Source of the DNA: Lysobacterales bacterium
GTDB lineage: Bacteria; Pseudomonadota; Gammaproteobacteria; Xanthomonadales; SZUA-5
Length of the DNA: 64,000 nucleotides
Reading direction: 5' to 3'
Assembly: GCA_022841325.1 (NCBI GenBank)
Contig: JALHRS010000007.1
Span: forward strand, 57,151 to 121,150
Shown here: positions 5,965 through 15,098 of the stretch, one piece after another
Numbering within the stretch: position 1 is the stretch's first letter
Layout: the number at the start of each line of letters is the position of its first letter
The notes under the pieces: model-generated
Databases searched by the model: none
The model's input: the letters and a program-made list of their open reading frames with translations, nothing else
What the model was told of the DNA's origin: nothing
Position numbers and translations under genes: made by a program

Positions 5965-8609
5965 CGTCCCAACCTCCGCAGACGATCCAACTCAGGAACA
6001 ATCTGATCGGCCACAATCCGCCGCCATGACGCGCTATCGGTCGGGTCCAGTCCAGTGATATTCACCGTAACCGGCTGGCTCTCTGCAACCGTTCCACGGC
6101 TGGCAGTAGCCGCTGGTGCATCCTGCGCACCGGCCCTTGGCTGGTTGCCCAAGCCACCAGCCACAGCGGCCTGCTCTTTGGCCACTGCGATCTCTTCGCG
6201 GACGATCTCAATTCCGCGCTCGCGCTCCTTGTTCGCATCGCGCAGCGTGGCAGTCACTTCCAGTGTCCGGGATACGTACTCTTCATTTCGGCGAATCAGC
6301 ACTTCCATGGCATCGCTGTACGCCTGAACTTGCTGTGCCGAAGCCACCAGACCCTCCACAGCATCACGCGCCGCGCCCGTGGCGTTCCTCTGAGCCTGCG
6401 CAGCCTTTTCGGCAGCCGTAGCAATGCGGTCGGCCGAATCTTCGGCAACACTGGCAGCCTCTTCCAGACTGTCGCGGGTATCCCGTACCTCAGCCTTTAC
6501 GCGGGTCCAGGAATCGGCAGCGCGGGCGCCCGAGTTTTCGATCGCATCGCCAGCCTCAAGGCCAGCTGTCGCTGCCCGTATCAGTTCCGTTCTGACGCCG
6601 GCCACATTGCCGGCCAGCTCGATCTGCTGTGCTATCTGGCGCTTGGTGGAAGCGTCAGCCAGGACCGCGGTATCGGCCAGGCGCTTGGCGTATTCCTCGA
6701 ATGCACGGGCCACATCCGCTTGCGTCGCCTGCCCTTCCCGCGCTGCCTCAACAATCAGCTGGAACGCATCGGCGCCTTTCTTCGCGGACTCCTGCAGGGC
6801 CTTCTGAGACTCAAAGCCCAGCTCCTTGAAAGCAGCCGTTACGTCTGCCGTGGCCAGCTTGGCGTTATCCAGCTGCTTGCGAAGGTCGGCCACGGCAGAG
6901 CCCACTCGCTTCACCGCTTCCCAGGCTTCGTCTACGTTGTCCGCGCCGGACTCGAAAGCCTTCTTGTAGGCCGCCCGCGCTGTTTCCAGCTCGCCAACGG
7001 TACGCGCCAGCTCCGATTGCAGTGCGCGGTAGTCGCCAGCGCTCAACATTGCAGCTTCGCCGGCCTCCTTGATGCCCTCTGCAGCCTGTTTTCCAGATAT
7101 GCGGATGCGCTGGAGATCCAGCCCGAACGCATCCAGAACGGGCGCGCTGAACTCCGCCGCTTTTCCTGTTCCGATAATGCTGTCGGCGAACTTCTTGGCG
7201 AAGGCGCTGGCAGACTCCAGGGCAGCGCTTACCGCTTCGCTCTGTTCCTGCAGCAACTTTTGCTTGTCTACAAAATCTTGCACCGGGTTGACGTCAAAAT
7301 CTTGCAGCGCAGCGAAAGCGCTCCGGATTCCTGCGATAGCGTTTGCGGTCGCACTCGCCGCCGCCCCGAGCTCAGACAGCACGGACTTGGAAGACGTATA
7401 GAACGCCTCAAGATTGCCCGCGGCCTCTTCAAAGTCGAAGGACTTCGCAAACTCGATCAGACGCCGTGAAGCCGCAGCCACAGACTCACCGATGTCTGCC
7501 GCCACGTTGGCGAGTAGCGGAGAATCAGCAAACTCGGCAATGTCTTTGGCCAGCTGGTTGAGTGCATCGGCAAACGGCTTCAGGACTGGCGTCAGAAACG
7601 CCACCTTGGCCGCATCCAGCTGCGCAATGACGCTCTTGAGCGATTCATTGAAAGTCCCGTTCAGCGCGTCGGCCGCGACCTGCGTAGCGCCAGCGCTTTG
7701 CGCCACAATGACGTTGAACTCCTGCAGTGCGCCGCCACCATCGGCCAGCAGCGCCAACAGGGCCTCACGCGGCTTGCGCCCGAGGGTTTCCAGCACGGCA
7801 GTTGCCGCCGTGCTGTCGGTGCTCAGGCGCTGCAGTACCGTAGAGAATTCAGCGCCGCTCAGGCCCAGATTGGCCAATGCCTCGCCGGCCTGCGTAGCAG
7901 GGTCTCGGAACTCGTCCAGAATGGTAGCCAAGCGCTTGGCTGCGTCGGTTGCCTCAAAGTTCCGCGTGGCCAGCTGCCCCATCAGCGCAACAGTCTGAGC
8001 AAAATTCAGATTGTTCTCTTGCGCCGCTGTCCCGAGTGTAGCCAGGCCCTTTGTCAGCGTGCCGACCGTGGTACCGGCAGCCGCAGCGGTTGCCGTCAGT
8101 GCATCCGCCACCGCCCCGACCGATCCCGTGGCACGCTCGCCGAAGGAATCCAGAATGCCACCCAGACCGGCCGCCGCTTCCGCCGTTCCGAGTGCCTGCG
8201 CCTTCGCAAATGCCAACACCTCGCCAAGGCTGTCGATCGCAGCGCGGGCGCTATAGCCATCTTCGGCCACGCCGAGCAACGCCCGAGCCGCCTGTTCACT
8301 TGTGGCGCCCACTGCCGTGGCCGCATCCCTCACCGCTTGCTGCAGCTCCACTTGCTCTTCAGCGGTCGCCTTGGTGCGGATGCTGACCCGCCTCATGGCT
8401 TCCTCATAATCAGCCACGCCCGACACCGCATCGCCGATCTTGGCCGCCGCCTCGCTCACCAGATTGATGCCCTTGGCGGCCAGCTCTGCAGCCTGGTTCA
8501 ACTCGGTGAAGTTGCCCTTGAGCCCGCCCAGGCTGCTGGCAATGTTCTTGAACCCGGCCGTTACTTTGTCGATCAGCCGATATTCTTGTTCGATGATTTC
8601 CTTGGCCAT
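5961..8609 (-). CDS. Phage tail tape measure protein, TP901 type
   Basis: 882 residues. The N-terminal about 330 residues match the TP901 tape-measure core: a helical start (YRLIDKVTAGFKNIASSLGG), then YEEAMRRVSIRTKATAEEQ, ALLGVAEDGYSARAAIDSLG, NNLNFAQTVALMGQLA and LKSVIAQLDAAKVAFLTP. The rest is long Ala/Glu/Lys-rich helix with coiled-coil character. The C-terminus (VTVNITGLDPTDSASWRRIV) is the short beta/helix end common in this family. Tape measures set tail length; at roughly 1.5 angstrom per residue this one would correspond to a tail in the 130-nm range. No tail tube, sheath or tail assembly chaperone is encoded nearby, so it must use parts from another phage or have a different job. 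Translation is coupled to the 166-residue gene downstream. Confidence 0.85.
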   Translation of the reverse strand: MAKEIIEQEYRLIDKVTAGFKNIASSLGGLKGNFTELNQAAELAAKGINLVSEAAAKIGDAVSGVADYEEAMRRVSIRTKATAEEQVELQQAVRDAATAVGATSEQAARALLGVAEDGYSARAAIDSLGEVLAFAKAQALGTAEAAAGLGGILDSFGERATGSVGAVADALTATAAAAGTTVGTLTKGLATLGTAAQENNLNFAQTVALMGQLATRNFEATDAAKRLATILDEFRDPATQAGEALANLGLSGAEFSTVLQRLSTDSTAATAVLETLGRKPREALLALLADGGGALQEFNVIVAQSAGATQVAADALNGTFNESLKSVIAQLDAAKVAFLTPVLKPFADALNQLAKDIAEFADSPLLANVAADIGESVAAASRRLIEFAKSFDFEEAAGNLEAFYTSSKSVLSELGAAASATANAIAGIRSAFAALQDFDVNPVQDFVDKQKLLQEQSEAVSAALESASAFAKKFADSIIGTGKAAEFSAPVLDAFGLDLQRIRISGKQAAEGIKEAGEAAMLSAGDYRALQSELARTVGELETARAAYKKAFESGADNVDEAWEAVKRVGSAVADLRKQLDNAKLATADVTAAFKELGFESQKALQESAKKGADAFQLIVEAAREGQATQADVARAFEEYAKRLADTAVLADASTKRQIAQQIELAGNVAGVRTELIRAATAGLEAGDAIENSGARAADSWTRVKAEVRDTRDSLEEAASVAEDSADRIATAAEKAAQAQRNATGAARDAVEGLVASAQQVQAYSDAMEVLIRRNEEYVSRTLEVTATLRDANKERERGIEIVREEIAVAKEQAAVAGGLGNQPRAGAQDAPAATASRGTVAESQPVTVNITGLDPTDSASWRRIVADQIVPELDRLRRLGR

Positions 8610-8610
8610 C

Positions 8611-9576
8611 TCAGTTCACCTCGACCGCTGCGAGCTTGGCGCGCTCCAGCGCGATGGCCTCGATTTCTGCTTTGCACTCATCGGCGGTGGCCTGCCTTCC
8701 CTTCACGGCACTGTCCAGACGCGCGCATTCCACCTTGGCCTCACTCACCTTTTCCGACAATTCATCGACCCTATCGGATTTTCCAGAGTGCTTGCATGCA
8801 GCAAGGTCAGCTTCAAGCGAAGCAAGCCGGGACTTGGCTTGCAGCAGCTTCGACTGAGCCGCCGAGATCGCAACAAATTCGCCACGCTGGCGCTGCTGCG
8901 CAGCGGCCAAGGCAGCGTCTGATGTGTCAATCCCGACCGATCCCAGAAGCCGGTGCAATCGCTCATCCGCCTGCCCTGCAAGAATGGAGGCAGCCGCACC
9001 ACGGGCCTGCCCGTGCAGGTTTTCAGCCTCAGGCAGCGCTGGCAGTATCTTGTCTGTCGCCTTCACGCCAGCGCGGTAGGTTTCAACGTCTTCCGGAACA
9101 TGCCGGCTAATCGCCTGCCACAGACCGGGCATGCTCGGCTCTTCACCAATGACCTTGGCAAGAGTGCCGAACAAGTCGCGCAACTCAGCCTTGTTGCGCT
9201 CAAAAAATGCCCGCGCTTGCTCCGTGAATCGGTCATCCCAGAACTTCGCAGACAGCGACAAGCAATCTTGCTCTGCCTGAACCACGGCCAGGCGCGTGGC
9301 GGATAGCTCGTCGGTCAGTCGCTTGTGCAGTTCGGCCCAATAGCGCCGCTCACCCTGGTAACGGGCATAGTCGCCGCCGGCCTCGCTGGCTGCGGCAAGG
9401 TGCTGATCGATCGGCGCATCGATCGGCACAGGAACCTTTCGGTCTTCAGCCAGGCGCTTGCACTCATGTGCCCGGGTTCGCGCTTGCGTAATTTGATGCA
9501 CCAGCTTCCCGAGCTTGGCGTCAGCGTCCTGCAGCCGTTTGCAGGCTGCGTTGATGGTTTCGCGGGTGATGGTCAT
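8611..9576 (-). CDS. Coiled-coil protein upstream of the tape measure
   Basis: A 321-residue soluble protein of heptad-rich helices at both ends (TINAACKRLQDADAKLGKLV; KLLQAKSRLASLEADLAAC; KVSEAKVECARLDSAV) around a less regular middle. I do not recognise a family. The gene starts with an ATGA overlap to the protease stop and ends one base before the tape-measure start, so it is in the same translational unit. Phages usually have the G/GT tail chaperones at this place; this protein is larger and shows no obvious frameshift site, so it is not a clear equivalent. A scaffold or tape-measure-binding role is possible. Confidence 0.6.
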   Translation of the reverse strand: MTITRETINAACKRLQDADAKLGKLVHQITQARTRAHECKRLAEDRKVPVPIDAPIDQHLAAASEAGGDYARYQGERRYWAELHKRLTDELSATRLAVVQAEQDCLSLSAKFWDDRFTEQARAFFERNKAELRDLFGTLAKVIGEEPSMPGLWQAISRHVPEDVETYRAGVKATDKILPALPEAENLHGQARGAAASILAGQADERLHRLLGSVGIDTSDAALAAAQQRQRGEFVAISAAQSKLLQAKSRLASLEADLAACKHSGKSDRVDELSEKVSEAKVECARLDSAVKGRQATADECKAEIEAIALERAKLAAVEVN

Positions 9577-10406
9577 ACGTGATCCTCGGAGTTAAGCGCC
9601 GGCAGTGCTGGCGCGATTTCATCCACAAGGCCTAGGCGCAGCGCCTGCCGAGCGGATAGGAAGATTTCGCCCAGCGCCAGTCGGCGCACACGGGCATAGG
9701 GAATTCGTCTGGCACTGGCGAATGCACGCCAGTCCTGTTCATCGCTGCGCCGCTGCTCTCGCGCAAAGCGCCTGAAGTCGGAAGCGCGGCCCCAGAAGTG
9801 CTGCCCTGATTCGTGCAGCATCAAGGTCGCGCCCTCGCGCATGACAACGTGGTCAGCGATGGGCAGCAGGAACAGCGCCGCCGCTGAATGGCACATGTGA
9901 TCGATTTCGATTCTGATGCGAGTGCGCGCACCCCATCCGCTGAACATGGCGCCGATGGTCGCCGCGCTTTCTACGTGGCCACCGGGTGAACTGATCCGCA
10001 GGTGAAGCTCACCGGCGTGGCGCAGATAGCTGTTGGCTGCGGCCAGACCGCGCTGCACCGACAACGGCGAAACCAAGTCGGGCCGGTCACGGGTGATCGG
10101 CCCATAGATCCAGAAGGTTCCGCGCTCGTATATCCGGTCAAGTCCGGAGTGCTTCGCCGGCTGATCGAGTAGCGGCAGAAATGCCCCAGGGTCACGGAGT
10201 AATGCCAGCCGGGCAGACGCGCTCTGAGCTTGGAGCTCGTACAGTGCAGACGCTGCGCACAGACTTTCATCGATGGCTTCCGGGCTATCGCTCTGGATCA
10301 TCCAGCGCGCCCACGCATCGAAACTGATGAACAGCTTGTGCAGCTGCGGCGCCGCGTCCCATCGCGCCCTAAGCCTCAGCGGGTCAACTTGTTCAGCCTG
10401 TTCCAT
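9573..10406 (-). CDS. ClpP-like serine protease (phage head-maturation type)
   Basis: 277 residues. After a helical N-terminal extension of about 90 residues comes a ClpP/crotonase fold. It shows FWIYGPIT, the oxyanion strand LRISSPGGHVESAATIGAMF (residues 137-156), the nucleophile in MCHSAAALFLL (Ser174), and the catalytic His in ATLMLHESG (His198). In phages such S14 proteases process prohead proteins or scaffold. Here there is no capsid or scaffold gene, so the substrate could be a helper-phage protein, the coiled-coil partner or the tape measure encoded just downstream. It is the first gene of the coupled operon; its start lies 174 bp from the inverted iteron array. The N-terminal extension is unusual for plain ClpP. 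Confidence 0.75.
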   Translation of the reverse strand: MEQAEQVDPLRLRARWDAAPQLHKLFISFDAWARWMIQSDSPEAIDESLCAASALYELQAQSASARLALLRDPGAFLPLLDQPAKHSGLDRIYERGTFWIYGPITRDRPDLVSPLSVQRGLAAANSYLRHAGELHLRISSPGGHVESAATIGAMFSGWGARTRIRIEIDHMCHSAAALFLLPIADHVVMREGATLMLHESGQHFWGRASDFRRFAREQRRSDEQDWRAFASARRIPYARVRRLALGEIFLSARQALRLGLVDEIAPALPALNSEDHV

Positions 10407-11038
10407 GTGCCCGATCGATTCAGCGCGGCAAGTCCGCTGAATCAGAATCGGTGAACAGCCTGGTCAATTTCCGGTGTTTGGCTTCCCGAGAATTTACGGG
10501 CACGCCCGGAAAATCAGCCGCGCCTACCGGGTCGGCAGGGAATCCATCCGCGCGGCTCGCCGTGCTGGTGCCCTTTTCTTGTCCCGGGCACACGGCACTG
10601 CCGGGACACTGCCGGGACAGCTATGCCATTGATTACAAAGGTTGTCCCGGCTGTCCCGGCTGTCCCGGGCAAAAACACAGAAGTTTGATAGTGATGTTAG
10701 GTGTACGGGTTGGACCCGGGAAGGGGAGACAGACAATAGGATGTGCGCGAGATCCTCATATAGACATATTGCCTAGGACAACGGGACCAAACACACCTCT
10801 TCGCTCGTCATCACATCTAACTTTGCCATTTCCAGCCGGGACAGCCGGGACAGCCGGGACAGCCTTTACCTACAAGCAAAACGCTGTCCCGGCAGTGTCC
10901 CGGCAATACCTTAGTTGCCGGGACAACCTAGATGCGCTCATGCGCACCACCGGAACCGGAACCAAAGCCAGAACCCAAAACATGCACGAAGACTGCGCTC
11001 TATCGACCCGCAAAGAGCACGGCCCCGGGAGGACCCAT
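10407..11038. other. 632-bp non-coding region holding the iteron array
   Basis: This lies between two leftward genes. A rightward open frame spans it but is an artefact of the GC-rich repeats. Its main content is the inverted iteron array at 10580-10925. The left part (10407-10579) should contain the promoter and ribosome binding site of the protease operon; the right part (10926-11038) follows the stop of the HTH gene. The centre of the array is more AT-rich than its surroundings. Confidence 0.6.
10580..10925. repeat. Inverted array of twelve 9-bp iterons (TGTCCCGGC), candidate replication origin
   Basis: Copies on the plus strand lie at 10580, 10643, 10652, 10661, 10885 and 10896. Copies on the minus strand (GCCGGGACA) lie at 10600, 10611, 10835, 10844, 10853 and 10917. 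Ten are exact; 10580 and 10661 end in GGG. The orientation order is + -- +++ | --- ++ -, a perfect mirror image. Gaps between groups are 11, 2 and 23 bp on the left and 23, 2 and 12 bp on the right, around a 165-bp centre. Iterons are conserved while spacers have diverged, which indicates selection on the binding sites. P4-type satellites carry iteron sets at ori and crr bound by their primase-helicase; the same element encodes a primase-helicase. A transcriptional switch or packaging site is an alternative. Confidence 0.85.
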
Positions 11039-11425
11039 TCACGCATTGCCGACCATCGCCAACCAGCACGCGGCCCCGGCCTCAACGTCTGCGGCATTGG
11101 CCTGGTTCGCGCCGCCCGCCTTGGCTGAAGCCCATCCGAGAGCGAAGGCCAGACCGATCGTGTCCAGCGCATCTGGCCCGACCGTCCGCGCCTGCGGAGC
11201 GATGGCGGGCGCCTGCTCGGTTCCACCGCGCCGGCCACCGCGGCCCGGGTCCAAGGACTTGGACAGCGCCTCACGCGACGCATTCAGCAGGATCTTGCCG
11301 GAGTCCGACAGCACCAGCTTGCCGCTACGTTTCCACCGCGACACCAAGCCAGGGTCGCGCATGGTCAGCCGTGCAAACTCGGCGCCACTCACTTCGGTGT
11401 CATCATCGTTTGAATTCATATTCAC
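11039..11425 (-). CDS. Small HTH protein, possibly small-terminase/Nu1-like
   Basis: 128 residues. The N-terminal part (VSGAEFARLTMRDPGLVSRW, then KRSGKLVLSDSGKILLNASREAL) has the winged-HTH pattern found in Nu1-like small terminase and related phage DNA-binding proteins. A basic, Gly-rich linker (DPGRGGRRGG) and an Ala-rich hydrophobic C-terminus (LDTIGLAFALGWASAKAGG) follow. It lies directly beside the iteron array and upstream of the protease operon in the direction of transcription. A protein binding the array, either for packaging or regulation, is an attractive reading. No large terminase is present in the element. Confidence 0.55.
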   Translation of the reverse strand: MNMNSNDDDTEVSGAEFARLTMRDPGLVSRWKRSGKLVLSDSGKILLNASREALSKSLDPGRGGRRGGTEQAPAIAPQARTVGPDALDTIGLAFALGWASAKAGGANQANAADVEAGAACWLAMVGNA

Positions 11426-11595
11426 CCTATTAAATCAATGACCTATCTACTGGTTGACCAAAGCACCACCCCACAAACTGACCGGAAACCGCGATCTATC
11501 GACCCGCAGTAGGGAAAGCCCAGGGAGGACCCAGAGCGTCGATCGACCACCGCTACCGGTTCGGTTCCGAATACGATCAAGCCCGTCTGATTGCT

Positions 11596-12264
11596 TCAGT
11601 TCCGCGCCGATGATTTCCTTGCCGCCCGCGCCGCGCCGCCCGTTATGTCGCCGCTCAGCGCGGCGCTATACAGCCGCTCCATCTGATCGATACTGAGTGG
11701 TGGCTCACCAAGCCCAGGCCAAAGCTTCGGCGCTAGTTCGCTCACCCGCCGCTGCAACGCCGTAGCCTTAAGCCGCCCTGAGCTCGCCGCCCTGACCCCA
11801 TCGTCACTCTCGGCAATCGCGGCCAGCACAGCGGCCAAGCATTGCTCACGATGTGTTGGAGAAGCATCCACCGGCAGGCCTGACACCGGACGCGCCAACC
11901 GCGACAGCAGCGCCCTTGCCAGCCTCAGCGCTGCGTCTATGCCTGCGCAGGTTTGGCTCTGCACTGCCCATGCCCTGCGCACAGCCACATCACCAGCTGG
12001 TGCGCCTGCCTCTTCCATCATGGCGGCCTCACCCTTGATCCACGCGCACAGCTGCGCAGCCATCCCAAGCGCGCCGGCCTCATCATCGCGCCACTCGCCA
12101 TAGGCGTAGGTCTGCCAACCCTGTGACCAGCGCAGCCGGTCGCCGCAGTGGTGGCTGATTCGGTGTGCGTTGGCCAGGTCCGTTTCAGGATCAACACTGT
12201 CCAACCCATCCAGCCAAGGCGCTGCAGATGTAGACCAGTCAGATGCTGAATGTTCATGCATCAC
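11596..12264 (-). CDS. Protein similar to the N-terminal region of phage/plasmid primases
   Basis: 222 residues. The segment NAHRISHHCGDRLRWSQGWQ followed by TYAYGEWRDDEAG resembles the opening of P4-type phage/plasmid primase-helicases (TDxGNAxRLxxxxGDxLRYxxxxxxWxxW). After that comes a mostly helical region (LDAALRLARALLSRL-like) without the primase active site. Its start overlaps the stop of the large primase-helicase gene by 4 bases, so the two are coupled. It may be a separately encoded accessory domain of the replication complex. A second start codon follows the first Met directly; either is possible. Confidence 0.6.
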   Translation of the reverse strand: MMHEHSASDWSTSAAPWLDGLDSVDPETDLANAHRISHHCGDRLRWSQGWQTYAYGEWRDDEAGALGMAAQLCAWIKGEAAMMEEAGAPAGDVAVRRAWAVQSQTCAGIDAALRLARALLSRLARPVSGLPVDASPTHREQCLAAVLAAIAESDDGVRAASSGRLKATALQRRVSELAPKLWPGLGEPPLSIDQMERLYSAALSGDITGGAARAARKSSARN

Positions 12265-15098
12265 AGCACCGCCTCGAACACGGATGAGTCAACCCGATAG
12301 CACCGTTGCATGGACTTGTCCGGGCAGCGCTCGCGACGAGTCAGGCAGGTATCAGACTCAGGCCGCAGCGCCCCAACCTGCAGCAATACGCGGGCCACCG
12401 CAGTCGGATCGAAACCAGCGCACACCTCGCGCCGGAAGCTCTCAGCAAAGATCAGGAACTCAGTTCCGGTGTCTGATTTCTTGCGCCAGCCCACGCGCAT
12501 CAGAGTGCGCGGCGCCCGGTCATCTTCGCCCCGATCCCATCCGGCAAAGCGTGCTTCGCCGTGGAGTTCCAGAAAGTGCTGAACCTGCCTAAGCATGGCC
12601 AGCGGCTCACTCGCGCCAGCGGTGCCGCGGGCACTCAGCCAATCCTTGAAACATCGCGCCAGGCATGACCGTGCTTCACCCTTGGGCCATCCGGTCACAC
12701 CCCAATGGCTGGCCAGCTCACCAGCCGCGGCAATCAGTCCGAACCGTGCAGCCACTCGCCGAACCTGCCCCGATGCACCCTGCCCCACTTGCTCGTCGGT
12801 GAAGCGCTCCACCGCACTGGCGATGAACTTTCGAGCATCATCCTGGTGGAGCACTACCGCCTCCAGAAATGCCAGCAGCGCAACACCGTACACCTCGCTG
12901 GAAGCTCGCCGCAGATGGTCAGCGAACACACCGGCCGTCATGCCTTCCGGTAACACCTCGAACAGCCCAAGCCCTTTGCCCGGATCCGCTGGCATGTCTA
13001 TGGTTCGGACTTCCATGCCGGCACGATGCCGGCCACCGGCCTCCGCGATCAGATCCGCGAGCCCAATCTCGCCGCAGCTCAGGAACAACAACAGCCAGGT
13101 AGAAATACGCCTAGGCGAACCATCACGATTAGCCCGGGCCTTACCTTGGCCATTGCTCAGCAAATAAGCCACAGATGACGCATGCACAGCGGCTAAGGTT
13201 CCTATCTCGTCCAGTGGTAACAGCAAGTCACTGTGCATCGCGGCCACGGCTTCTAGTGCGTTGTCAGTTTGCCGCCACTCGCGCCGGTATCCAGCCGGGC
13301 CACAAACCGACGCGGCCACGCCAAGCGCCGTGCTCTTGCCTGCACTTGATGCGCCCTTTAGGTGCACGCCGCCGCCCTCACTGCCGACCAGCCCCAGACA
13401 AGTAGCGCCGAAGGCCATCGATATGGCCAACACCAACCGGCTGTTGCCTGCGCACGGGATAGAAACCCTTCGCTGCCACTCTGCCAAGGTTCCTGCTGCA
13501 CCCAGCTTGGCGCCATCCGGTGTCGCCGATTGCAGTATCAGCGGCTCAACCAGCGATCCGCCGATGGTCCGATCCGGAAGGACAAAGGCGCCACCGTGCC
13601 AGCCAGTGCGCGCCACGCATCGCGCAAAGGCTTCCGGATCCGCGCTTGAAATGTACTCACCCAGGCGCCTGCGCCGGTTCGCATCGGATGTGATCTCAAG
13701 CCCTTGAGACAAAAGATGCTCGCGCATCTCGTCGCCATTGCGCGCCAGCATGGTCATGGGCATGGCCCATCGATGCTCGGTCCCGTCGCGATCCTTGAAC
13801 ACCAGCAACCGGCCCCACTCGCCGCCGTTGGCATCGCGGGTCAGTGCCTCCACTGTCATGGGTGAACAGATCCATTGCGGCTCACCTTCTACGGGCTCGC
13901 CGGTCGCCTTGTCGTTGCCCACCGGAACAAAGTAGACACCGGCTCGCCGGCCCTTCGTGTCTTCTGGTGTCACCAAGAAAAAGCGCGACCGCGCAGGCCC
14001 GCGTGCTTTCTCAGCCACCGCCTTGAGCGACACCACCCGCGCCTGCTCTGACCATGTGCCAGGCGCATCGAACACCCGCGCCAGTGCTTCCGGATCCATA
14101 CCTTCGGCCTTGGCGTCTGCCGCGTCCCACCCAGCCGGAAGCGGCGAACCTCGATGCGCTGCGAGCACATCCAGTTTCAGCACCGACACCGAACGGGCGC
14201 CGGCCGCATAAGCCAGGCGCACAACGTCAGCAGCGTAACCAGCGCCGGCCTCATCAGCATCTGGCCAGACGTAGACCTTGCGGCCCCGCACTGGTCCAAA
14301 GTCTGCCTTGTCGGCCGATTGCGAGCCGTTGGGACTGGCGACAGGAACAAACCCCGGCAGCAGCTCGCCAGCTGCATCAGCCGCCTTCTCACCCTCGCAC
14401 ACCAGTACATCAGCGCCGCCACGTTCTGCCAATCGATCCAGACCGTACAGCGGTCGCGGTGTCGGCAGCGCCTTCCATTTCCACGCCAGCGCGCCGCCGA
14501 TCGTCCAGAGCGACAGCGGCAGGACCAGCTTTCCAGTGGCACGATCGAACCGAAGGATACGCACCAGTTCAAGGCCGCTTGCATCGCGATAGATCCAGAC
14601 CTTTGACGGCTTGCCATGCTTCGGGTGTCGCGTTGGTACAGCTGGCGCGTCTGCAGGAACAGGCGAAACGGGCACGCCTTCTGCCGCGTCCGGCTTGGTC
14701 GGCTTCTGATGTGTCGCCGGCATGGATGCCGGCGCCTCATCCGTGGCCATGCCAAGGAACTTGGCCAGGCGTCGGGCTGCTTCTACTTGGCTGCAGCCGT
14801 CCACGTAGGCGACCAGCGAAACTAGATCGCCACCCTTGGACCCACTTGCAAAGTCACCCCACGCCCCCGTGTGCATGTTGGCACTGAATGAACCGGGAGA
14901 TTTGTCCGACCTGGTTGGATTGCGTGCGACCCACTCCGCACCCTTCTGCTTTCCACCCGGCAGCCAATTTGCCAGAACTGTCGCGGCAACAGTCAAGGCC
15001 ATGACTCCAACAGCCTTGATGTCTACGTGCTTCTGTCTGCCCTTTGGCTTCGGCTTTGGCTTACCAGCGCCTGCAGATGGTTCCGGGTCAGCCGCCAC
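12261..15098 (-). CDS. Toprim primase / DUF927 helicase-like replication protein
   Basis: 945 residues from a GTG start overlapping the upstream stop. Residues about 45-115 resemble the N-terminal primase zinc-finger fold (ANWLPGGKQKGAEWVARNPT, GDFASGSKGGDLVSLVAYVD) but lack the usual cysteines. A Toprim domain follows, with VCEGEKAADA (233-242) and WPDADEAGAG (278-287). The C-terminal half is a DUF927-type P-loop helicase: Walker A KGASSAGKST (581-590) and Walker B LLLPLDEIG (625-633). The architecture is that of mobile-element replicases combining priming and unwinding. It is the probable initiator of element replication and the best candidate to bind the iteron array about 1.3 kb downstream. 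Confidence 0.85.
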   Translation of the reverse strand: MAADPEPSAGAGKPKPKPKGRQKHVDIKAVGVMALTVAATVLANWLPGGKQKGAEWVARNPTRSDKSPGSFSANMHTGAWGDFASGSKGGDLVSLVAYVDGCSQVEAARRLAKFLGMATDEAPASMPATHQKPTKPDAAEGVPVSPVPADAPAVPTRHPKHGKPSKVWIYRDASGLELVRILRFDRATGKLVLPLSLWTIGGALAWKWKALPTPRPLYGLDRLAERGGADVLVCEGEKAADAAGELLPGFVPVASPNGSQSADKADFGPVRGRKVYVWPDADEAGAGYAADVVRLAYAAGARSVSVLKLDVLAAHRGSPLPAGWDAADAKAEGMDPEALARVFDAPGTWSEQARVVSLKAVAEKARGPARSRFFLVTPEDTKGRRAGVYFVPVGNDKATGEPVEGEPQWICSPMTVEALTRDANGGEWGRLLVFKDRDGTEHRWAMPMTMLARNGDEMREHLLSQGLEITSDANRRRRLGEYISSADPEAFARCVARTGWHGGAFVLPDRTIGGSLVEPLILQSATPDGAKLGAAGTLAEWQRRVSIPCAGNSRLVLAISMAFGATCLGLVGSEGGGVHLKGASSAGKSTALGVAASVCGPAGYRREWRQTDNALEAVAAMHSDLLLPLDEIGTLAAVHASSVAYLLSNGQGKARANRDGSPRRISTWLLLFLSCGEIGLADLIAEAGGRHRAGMEVRTIDMPADPGKGLGLFEVLPEGMTAGVFADHLRRASSEVYGVALLAFLEAVVLHQDDARKFIASAVERFTDEQVGQGASGQVRRVAARFGLIAAAGELASHWGVTGWPKGEARSCLARCFKDWLSARGTAGASEPLAMLRQVQHFLELHGEARFAGWDRGEDDRAPRTLMRVGWRKKSDTGTEFLIFAESFRREVCAGFDPTAVARVLLQVGALRPESDTCLTRRERCPDKSMQRCYRVDSSVFEAVL

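Noticed and set aside
10580..10925. CRISPR array in the region of short repeats
   Set aside because: The repeats are 9 bp, in both orientations, partly tandem without spacers, and no cas gene is nearby.
10451..11128. Rightward open frame of 225 codons across the iteron array
   Set aside because: Its middle is translated iterons (repeated CPGCPG and AGTAGTA), it has no recognisable start signal, and it opposes all flanking genes.
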